Shown here in pieces: positions 58,010-64,000 of a stretch of DNA of 64,000 nucleotides (position 1 is the stretch's first letter; every line of letters begins with the position of its first letter). Source of the stretch: Paraburkholderia fynbosensis (lineage in GTDB: Bacteria; Pseudomonadota; Gammaproteobacteria; Burkholderiales; Burkholderiaceae); contig NZ_CADIKI010000012.1 of the NCBI RefSeq assembly GCF_902859935.1, positions 1 through 64,000 on the forward strand. The letters run 5' to 3'. A program made the position numbers and the translations under genes. The notes under the pieces are model-generated. The model worked only from the letters and a program-made list of their open reading frames with translations, ran no database searches and was not told where the DNA came from.

Positions 58010-58885
58010 ATGACCATCCGAAATATCTTTGGCTTCGTCGCGACAGCCATTATTTTTATCGTCGCGATCCTGATTGGACGCGTGTTGTGGGTGCATTACA
58101 TGGATGAACCCTGGACCCGCGACGGGCGCGTGCGCGCCGAGATCGTCAACGTCGCGCCGGACGTTTCCGGCGCGGTCGTCGATCTGCCGGTGAAGGACAA
58201 CCAGCTGGTGAAAAAGGGCGACCTGCTGATGCAGATCGATCCGTCGCACTATCAGATCGCGGTCGAACAGGCGCAAGCCGCGGTCGCCGCGCGCAAGGCC
58301 GAGCTGCAGATGAAGCGCGACGACGCGAAGCGCCGCGCCGACATGGACGCGCTGGTGGTGTCGAAGGAAAGCCGCGAAAACGCGACGCATACGGCGTCGG
58401 CCGCCGAGGCTTCGTATCAGCAAGCGCTTGCCGCGCTCGACGCCGCGAAGCTCAACCTGGAGCGCACGCGTGTGGTGTCGCCGGTCGATGGCTACGTGAC
58501 CAACCTGAACGTGTTCCGCGGCGACTATGCGACCGCAGGCAACGCCAAGCTCGCGATCGTCGACAGCCACTCGTTCTGGGTCTATGGCTACTTCGAGGAA
58601 ACCAAGCTGCCGCACGTGCGCATCGGCGACAAGGCCGAAGTCCGGCTGATGAGCGGCGGCACGCTGCAAGGCCACGTCGAAAGCATCTCGCGCGGCATCT
58701 ACGATCGCGACAATCCGCAAAGCCGCGAACTGCTCGCGGACGTGAATCCGACTTTCAACTGGGTGCGCCTCGCGCAGCGCGTGCCGGTGCGTGTGAAGAT
58801 CGATTCGGTGCCGAACGACGTGATGCTGGCCGCAGGCATCACTTGCACAATCGTCGTGAAGCCGGGCGACGCGAAGGCGAGTTGA
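58010..58885 (+). CDS. HlyD-family periplasmic adaptor (AaeA-like)
   Basis: The 291-residue protein has an N-terminal anchor (NIFGFVATAIIFIVAILIGRVLWVHYMDEPWTRDGRVRAEIVNVAPDVSG), a lipoyl/coiled-coil hairpin (VKKGDLLMQIDPSHYQIAVEQAQAAVAARKAEL) and beta-barrel parts. The TRDGR/APDVSG pattern is characteristic of AaeA/EmrA-type adaptors. It starts 13 bases after the DUF1656 gene and ends the operon. It bridges the FUSC pump and the NodT-like channel. Confidence 0.93.
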   Translation: MTIRNIFGFVATAIIFIVAILIGRVLWVHYMDEPWTRDGRVRAEIVNVAPDVSGAVVDLPVKDNQLVKKGDLLMQIDPSHYQIAVEQAQAAVAARKAELQMKRDDAKRRADMDALVVSKESRENATHTASAAEASYQQALAALDAAKLNLERTRVVSPVDGYVTNLNVFRGDYATAGNAKLAIVDSHSFWVYGYFEETKLPHVRIGDKAEVRLMSGGTLQGHVESISRGIYDRDNPQSRELLADVNPTFNWVRLAQRVPVRVKIDSVPNDVMLAAGITCTIVVKPGDAKAS

Positions 58886-59001
58886 CGGCGGCGGGTGTCG
58901 CACGCTGCAGGCGCTGCGAATAACCGTGCCGTTGAGCCAGCGTCTGTCCCGCACTCACGCGGGTAGACGCATTGCAAACACCGCCGGCGCCCCCCATCCG
59001 C

Positions 59002-60678
59002 TTACAACCTGAATTTCCCCACCATCGCCTTCAGGCCGCGCGCCTGATCGTCCAGCGAGCGGGCCGCAGCCGTGGCCTGCTCCACCAGCGCGGCGTTCTG
59101 CTGCGTGCCCGAATCCATCTGCGTGACCGCGAGGTTGATCTCCTCGATGCCGGCGCTCTGCTCGGACGACGCCGCCGAGATCTCACCCATGATGTCGGTC
59201 ACGCGCTTCACCGCCTTGACCACTTCGTCCATCGTCTGCCCGGCGTCCTGAGCGAGCGTCGAACCGTTGCTCACGCGTTCGACCGACGCGTTGATCAAGC
59301 CTTTGATCTCCTTCGCGGCGGCGGCGCTGCGCTGCGCGAGGTTGCGCACCTCGGCGGCGACCACCGAAAACCCGCGGCCTTCTTCGCCCGCACGGGCCGC
59401 CTCGACCGCCGCGTTCAACGCGAGAATGTTGGTCTGAAACGCGATACCCTCGATCACGCCGATGATGTCGCCGATACTGCGCGCGCTCTCGTTGATGTCG
59501 TTCATCGTCGCGACCACCCGGCTCACCACCGCGCCGCCCTTCTCCGCGATCTCCGACGCGTTGTTCGCGAGCGTGCTCGCCTGCTTCGCGTTGTCCGCGT
59601 TCTGGCGCACCGTCGAGGTCAACTGCTCCATGCTGCTCGCGGTGCGCTCCAGCGCCATCGCCTGCTGCTCGGTGCGTTGCGACAGATCCAGATTGCCCAT
59701 CGAGATTTCGCCCGACGCGGTCGCAATCGCATCCGCGCTCGACGCGATGTCGGAGACCGTCGTCGCGAGTCCGCTTTGCATGTCGTGCAGCGCGTACAGC
59801 ATGCTGGATTTGTCCTTGCGGCCGAGCGCGATCCGGTTCGACAGATCGCCCGCCGCGATCCGGCTGGCGATTTCCTTCGCGTACGCCGGCTCGCCGCCGA
59901 GCTGGCCGGCCAGGCGCCGCACCACCCACTCGCTGATGCCGAACGCGAGCGCGATCAGCGCGAGCGTCATCACCGCGATCATCACGAACGACGAGTGGTA
60001 GATGAAACCCGACGCGTCGATGGTCGCCTTCGCGGCGGTGCCGCGCTGCGCGACGAGTTCGTCGACGAGTTTTTCGAGCTTGCCGGTTTCGACCAGCAGC
60101 GACACGTCCTGCGTGCCGACCTGCCAGTTCATCTGCGACAGATCGAGCGGCTGCGCCTTCACGAGCGTCACGAAGTCGCGCAGGTGGCCGCTCCATGTGG
60201 TGACGGCGGCGGCGAACGCCTTCTGCTGTCCGAGCGCCTTCGCGTCGGCGCTGTCGACGTACTGCTGGAGCGTGGCGAGTTGCGCGTTCAGACCGGCGAG
60301 ACCCTTGTCGATGTCGGCGCCGAGTTCGTCACGCTCTTTCGCGGTGGTCGCGGTCAGCAGCATTTTTTGCGCGCGGCTCGCGCGCAGCATGTGGCCGCGC
60401 GCTTCTTCGGCCGCGCGGCTCGCGACGTGGCCCTGGTCGTAGATGGATTGCGCGGACGCATTCAGGCGGCCGATCTGCGCCAGCGAAAACACGCCGATCA
60501 GCAGCGTGCCGATTAGCAGCACCGCGAACGCGACGCGCAGCGTCGCTTTCACCGACAAGCCGTTGACCTTCACGGCGCGTGAGCGGCCGCCCTGTTCACG
60601 CGACGGCGCCGTGCCTGCCGCCTGTCCTTGCGCCAAGAACCCCGCACCCTGCTGCCCGCCTGGCGAAACTGCTTTCAT
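59002..60678 (-). CDS. Methyl-accepting chemotaxis protein (Tsr/4HB type)
   Basis: The 558-residue receptor starts at MKAVSPGGQQGAG (ATG 60678, GGGGA upstream); an earlier in-frame start exists. It has a membrane helix near 46-68, a four-helix periplasmic domain, a second helix (VMIAVMTLALIALAFGISEWVVRRLAG), HAMP and a signalling hairpin. The tip reads AFQTNILALNAAVEAARAGEEGRGFSVVAAEVRNLAQRSA. The C-terminus (LKAMVGKFRL) lacks the CheR/CheB-binding NWETF pentapeptide. Ligand unknown. It ends convergently with the efflux operon. Confidence 0.92.
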   Translation of the reverse strand: MKAVSPGGQQGAGFLAQGQAAGTAPSREQGGRSRAVKVNGLSVKATLRVAFAVLLIGTLLIGVFSLAQIGRLNASAQSIYDQGHVASRAAEEARGHMLRASRAQKMLLTATTAKERDELGADIDKGLAGLNAQLATLQQYVDSADAKALGQQKAFAAAVTTWSGHLRDFVTLVKAQPLDLSQMNWQVGTQDVSLLVETGKLEKLVDELVAQRGTAAKATIDASGFIYHSSFVMIAVMTLALIALAFGISEWVVRRLAGQLGGEPAYAKEIASRIAAGDLSNRIALGRKDKSSMLYALHDMQSGLATTVSDIASSADAIATASGEISMGNLDLSQRTEQQAMALERTASSMEQLTSTVRQNADNAKQASTLANNASEIAEKGGAVVSRVVATMNDINESARSIGDIIGVIEGIAFQTNILALNAAVEAARAGEEGRGFSVVAAEVRNLAQRSAAAAKEIKGLINASVERVSNGSTLAQDAGQTMDEVVKAVKRVTDIMGEISAASSEQSAGIEEINLAVTQMDSGTQQNAALVEQATAAARSLDDQARGLKAMVGKFRL

Positions 60679-61138
60679 ATTCCCCGTCTCCACGTATCGT
60701 CCTGCCGGAAAGGTCGGTTCCGGCATTGCTGCCTATCTCTCCGGGTTGACGGCAGGAAGGTCTGCGATCTTTAAGCCGCTCGCGCCTGCCGACCGCCTGT
60801 CGCCCGGTCCTTGACGCGCCGCCTCGTAAGCTGCGCGCCCGCGACGGTTTTATACACGGCCAAAAATCGCCAAGCCGTTTTTATCAGACGAGCGAAGCGC
60901 CACAGGCGTATGAGCGACACGCTCGGCGAGAGACAGACGGGTAGCGCGCTCATATGGCCCCATGTCCGATTCGCGACAAAACTTGTCCTTACAATTCACT
61001 CAAGCCACACTAAACTTCAACAACGACTGAAAACACGGGAAATCGCGTCGAAATGCCGCAGCAGACGGCCTTGGAACACGCGATCCCTCGGACTCCCACT
61101 GACGCCTATTCGCCACTTTGTTCTCTCTCATCTAGCGT
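60679..61138. promoter_or_regulatory. Divergent promoter region between the chemoreceptor and the Fsr-like transporter
   Basis: About 460 bases, part of it AT-rich (60955-61030), presumably hold promoters for both genes. I could not find a properly spaced sigma-70 or sigma-28 promoter or a repeat. No gene is seen. Confidence 0.4.
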
Positions 61139-62398
61139 ATGGAAACGAGCCTCGACAAAAGCGCCCTCGCCGGCGCGCCACCCGCAAGCGGCACCCCTGC
61201 CGCGTCCGCGCAACCGGCCGCCAGGGTCCAGCGCACGGTCTATTCCGTGCTTGGCGCGATCAGCTTTTCGCACCTGCTCAACGACATGATCCAGTCGTTG
61301 ATCCTCGCGATCTATCCCATGCTGAAAGACAACTTTTCGTTGTCGTTCGGGCAGATCGGGCTGATTACGCTGACCTACCAGATCACGGCGTCGCTGCTGC
61401 AACCGCTCGTGGGCGCCTACACCGACAAGCATCCGAAGCCGTATTCGCTGCCCGTCGGCATGGGCTTCACGCTCGCGGGCCTGCTGCTGATGTCGGTCGC
61501 ACCGAGCTTCGGCGTGCTGCTGGTGGCGGCGGCGCTGGTTGGCTGCGGGTCGTCGGTGTTCCATCCGGAATCGTCGCGGGTCGCGCGCATGGCCTCGGGC
61601 GGCCGCCACGGCCTCGCGCAGTCGCTGTTCCAGGTCGGCGGCAATGCGGGTTCGTCGCTCGGACCGCTGCTCGCCGCGCTGATCGTGATTCCGCATGGGC
61701 AGCGCAGCATCGCGTGGTTCTCGGCGGCGGCGCTCGTCGCGATCGTCGTGCTCACGCAGATCGGCCGCTGGTACAAACAGCATCCGTCGGTCAGGAAGGC
61801 GCGTAGCACGGTCGCGCACGCGACGCTGTCGCGCAACCAGGTGATGCTCGCGATGGGCGTGCTGATCCTGCTGGTGTTTTCGAAGTACTTCTACCTCGCC
61901 AGCATCAACAGCTATTTCACGTTCTATCTGATCGACAGGTTCCATCTGTCGGTGCAAGCCGCGCAGATTCATCTGTTCGTGTTCCTCGCGGCGGTCGCCG
62001 CGGGCACGGTGATCGGCGGTCCGATCGGCGACAGGATCGGCCGCAAGTACGTGATCTGGGTGTCGATCCTCGGCGTCGCGCCGTTCACGCTGCTGCTGCC
62101 GTATGCGAACCTGTTCTGGACCGGCGCGCTGACGGTGATCATCGGCGTGGTGCTGGCCTCGGCATTTTCGGCGATCCTCGTGTATGCGCAGGAGTTGATC
62201 CCCGGCAAGGTGGGGATGGTCGCGGGGATGTTCTTCGGTTTCGCGTTCGGCCTCGGCGGCATCGGCGCGGCGGTGCTCGGGCAACTGGCCGACGCCACCA
62301 GCATCGCGTTCGTCTACAAGGTCTGCTCGTTCCTGCCGCTGATCGGCGTGCTGACGGTGCTGTTGCCGGATGTCGAGGGCAAGCGCGCGAAAGCCTGA
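61139..62398 (+). CDS. MFS transporter, fosmidomycin-resistance (Fsr) type
   Basis: The 419-residue protein has about 12 helices. Residues 30-60 read RTVYSVLGAISFSHLLNDMIQSLILAIYPML, followed by the MFS loop GAYTDKHPKPYSLPVGMGF and CGSSVFHPESSRVARMASGGRHGLAQSLFQVGGN, which is characteristic of Fsr. It probably expels a small organic compound; fosmidomycin is only the reporter drug of the family. A terminator follows. Confidence 0.9.
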   Translation: METSLDKSALAGAPPASGTPAASAQPAARVQRTVYSVLGAISFSHLLNDMIQSLILAIYPMLKDNFSLSFGQIGLITLTYQITASLLQPLVGAYTDKHPKPYSLPVGMGFTLAGLLLMSVAPSFGVLLVAAALVGCGSSVFHPESSRVARMASGGRHGLAQSLFQVGGNAGSSLGPLLAALIVIPHGQRSIAWFSAAALVAIVVLTQIGRWYKQHPSVRKARSTVAHATLSRNQVMLAMGVLILLVFSKYFYLASINSYFTFYLIDRFHLSVQAAQIHLFVFLAAVAAGTVIGGPIGDRIGRKYVIWVSILGVAPFTLLLPYANLFWTGALTVIIGVVLASAFSAILVYAQELIPGKVGMVAGMFFGFAFGLGGIGAAVLGQLADATSIAFVYKVCSFLPLIGVLTVLLPDVEGKRAKA

Positions 62399-62425
62399 CG
62401 GGTTTGATCGGGCGTTGCATCAGGG

Positions 62426-62449
62426 AAAAGGCGCTGCGGCGCCTTTTTC
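62426..62449 (+). terminator. Intrinsic terminator of the Fsr-like gene
   Basis: Arms AAAAGGCGC and GCGCCTTTT with loop TGCG, plus a T-run, begin 28 bases after the stop codon. Confidence 0.85.
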
Positions 62450-62651
62450 TTTTGCCTGGACGGGTGCGCCGCTCATGGTGAACCCGCGTTGTCCGCCGCA
62501 CTGCGCGTACTCTATGCTTGTGCGATGCTGCTGCGGTGCCTGCGTGATGCTCGTTTGATGCCTGTGCCATTGCGCACCCTGCTGCCGCGCCGCGCAAGAC
62601 GGCCGTACGGCCCGATCTCCGTTCACTGACACAGCAGAAGGATCGCCGCAG

Positions 62652-64000
62652 ATGACCAGCTATCGCGACTTCCACCGCCGTTCGATCGAGAACCCCGAGG
62701 CTTTCTGGCGCGACGAGGCGCAGCGGATTCACTGGCATGCGCCGTTCGACACGGTGCTCGACCGCTCGAATCCGCCGTTCGCGCGCTGGTTCGTCGGCGG
62801 TCGCACGAATCTCTGTCACAACGCGGTGGACCGGCATCTCGCCGAGCGCGCGCAGCAGAATGCGCTCGTGTACGTGTCGACCGAAACCGGCATCGAGCGG
62901 CACTACACGTACGCCGAGCTGCACGCGGAGATCAACCGCATGGCCGCCGTGATGCGCTCGCTCGGCGTCAAACGCGGCGACGTCGTGCTGCTCTATCTGC
63001 CGATGATCCCCGAAGCGCTGTTCGCGATGCTCGCATGCGCACGGCTCGGCGCGATTCACTCGGTGGTGTTCGGCGGCTTCGCGGCGCCGAACCTCGCGGC
63101 CCGCATCGACGACGCGAAGCCCGTGCTGATCGTCACTGCCGACGCCGGCGCGCGCGGCGGCAAAGTGATCGACTACGCGCCGCTGATCGACGAGGCGCTC
63201 GCACGCGCGATGCACCAGACGCCGCGCGTGCTGCTGATCGACCGGCAACTCGCGCCCGAACGCCTGAACGCCCACTACCTGAGCGCGTACGAGCCACTGC
63301 GCGAACAGTTCTTCGACGCGCACGTGCAGTGCGAGTGGCTCGAATCGAACGAGCCTTCCTATGTGCTGTACACGTCGGGCACGACCGGCAAACCGAAGGG
63401 CGTGCAACGCGACGTGGGCGGCTATGCGGTGGCGCTGGCAGCGTCGATGGAACACATTTTCCAGGGCAAGCCCGGCGACACGATGTTCACCGCGTCGGAC
63501 GTGGGGTGGGTGGTCGGCCATAGCTACATCGTCTACGCGCCGCTGATCGCGGGCCTGACCACCGTGATGTACGAAGGCACGCCGATTCGCCCCGACGGCG
63601 GCATCTGGTGGCGCCTCGTCGAACAGCACAAAATCAATCTGATGTTCACCGCGCCCACCGCGTTGCGTGTGCTCAAGCGCCAGGACCCGGCGCTGCTGAA
63701 GCAAGCCGATCTGTCGAGCCTGCGCACGCTGTTCCTCGCCGGCGAGCCGCTCGACGAGCCGACCGCCGCGTGGATCGCCGACGCGCTCGGCAAGCCGGTG
63801 ATCGATAACTACTGGCAAACCGAGACCGGCTGGCCGATGCTGGCGATTCCGCGGGGCGTCGAAGCGCTGCCGACCAGGCTCGGCTCGCCGGGCGTGCCGT
63901 CAGCCGGGTTCGATCTCACGCTGCGCAACGAACTGACCGGCGAGCCCTGCGCGCCCGGCGAAAAAGGCGTGCTCACGCTCGGCTATCCGCTGCCGCCGGG
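62652..64000 (+). CDS. prpE: Propionate-CoA ligase (PrpE), truncated by the window edge
   Basis: The frame starts at ATG 62652 (AAGGA 11 bases upstream) and is open to the end, 449 codons. It resembles acetyl-CoA synthetase-type ligases: LLYLPMIPEALFAMLACARLGAIHSVVFGGFA, phosphate loop SYVLYTSGTTGKPKGVQRDVGGY, ASDVGWVVGHSYIVYAPLIAGLTTVMYEGTP, and NYWQTETGWPM. These, with the N-terminal YRDFHRRSIENPEAFWRDEAQRIHW, match PrpE rather than Acs. The C-terminal catalytic Lys is outside the window. It activates propionate for the methylcitrate cycle. Confidence 0.92.
   Translation, partial: MTSYRDFHRRSIENPEAFWRDEAQRIHWHAPFDTVLDRSNPPFARWFVGGRTNLCHNAVDRHLAERAQQNALVYVSTETGIERHYTYAELHAEINRMAAVMRSLGVKRGDVVLLYLPMIPEALFAMLACARLGAIHSVVFGGFAAPNLAARIDDAKPVLIVTADAGARGGKVIDYAPLIDEALARAMHQTPRVLLIDRQLAPERLNAHYLSAYEPLREQFFDAHVQCEWLESNEPSYVLYTSGTTGKPKGVQRDVGGYAVALAASMEHIFQGKPGDTMFTASDVGWVVGHSYIVYAPLIAGLTTVMYEGTPIRPDGGIWWRLVEQHKINLMFTAPTALRVLKRQDPALLKQADLSSLRTLFLAGEPLDEPTAAWIADALGKPVIDNYWQTETGWPMLAIPRGVEALPTRLGSPGVPSAGFDLTLRNELTGEPCAPGEKGVLTLGYPLPP

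Noticed and set aside
60840-60900. Sigma-28 promoter for the chemoreceptor (TAAA ... GCCGTGTATAA on the minus strand)
   Set aside because: The spacer is about 19 bases rather than 15, and the -10 match is imperfect.

Overview
The window is high-GC proteobacterial DNA. Gene order and content point to a betaproteobacterium of the Burkholderia/Paraburkholderia group: thrS-infC-rpmI-rplT-pheST-ihfA-merR next to tRNA-Pro, relA, scoAB, an ETF:ubiquinone oxidoreductase, and many acyl-CoA genes with paired LysR/TetR regulators. The species assignment is inference; no rRNA gene is present.

Region 1 (about 1-8.5 kb) looks accessory and is visibly less GC-rich than the rest. It encodes, all on the minus strand, a type I secretion system (TolC-like pore, LapB-type ABC exporter, LapC/HlyD-type adaptor), then a 600-base leader region and the start of a giant BapA-type adhesin with 85-residue Ig-like repeats that runs off the left edge. 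A secreted trypsin-like protease lies upstream of the exporter genes. A fragment of an IS110-family transposase marks the seam with the chromosomal backbone.

Region 2 (8.6-18.9 kb) is an acyl-CoA catabolic module: DUF2000 protein, Lrp regulator, acyl-CoA synthetase, a trans-2-enoyl-CoA-reductase-like SDR, a TetR regulator with two matching 15-bp operators, a LysR regulator with a cluster of TGTCAA half-sites, a FadB-like bifunctional enzyme and a PimC/PimD-like pair of acyl-CoA dehydrogenases. No thiolase is seen here.

Region 3 (18.9-31.3 kb) is core information processing: tRNA-Pro(GGG), MerR, ihfA, pheT, pheS (with an attenuator-like hairpin upstream), rplT, rpmI, infC (non-canonical AUC start), thrS, tRNA-Val(GAC), relA, a RidA protein and an alpha/beta hydrolase.

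Region 4 (31.4-53.3 kb) is mixed metabolism: scoAB with a divergent PAS-LuxR regulator, a thioesterase, an SDR, ETF-QO, a TPR/glycosyltransferase-like protein, aroC, an MFS-PlsC fusion, a CBS protein, an O-acetylhomoserine sulfhydrylase-like enzyme coupled to a hydrolase, an Mpo1-like protein, a YihY/BrkB membrane protein, wrbA, DUF2069, a GlcD-type oxidase, a phosphoesterase and an SRAP/YedK protein.

Region 5 (52.4-64 kb) holds a LysR gene divergent from a four-gene AaeAB-like efflux operon (outer-membrane lipoprotein, FUSC protein, DUF1656, HlyD adaptor). The two are separated by an array of 54-bp tandem repeats, each able to form a 15-bp-stem hairpin. A chemoreceptor, an Fsr-like MFS transporter and the 5' part of prpE follow.

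No clear new defence or mobile system was found. The most interesting items are the hairpin-repeat array, the adhesin/protease/T1SS locus with its leader region, and several regulatory structures (pheST attenuator, TetR and LysR operators, infC AUC start).
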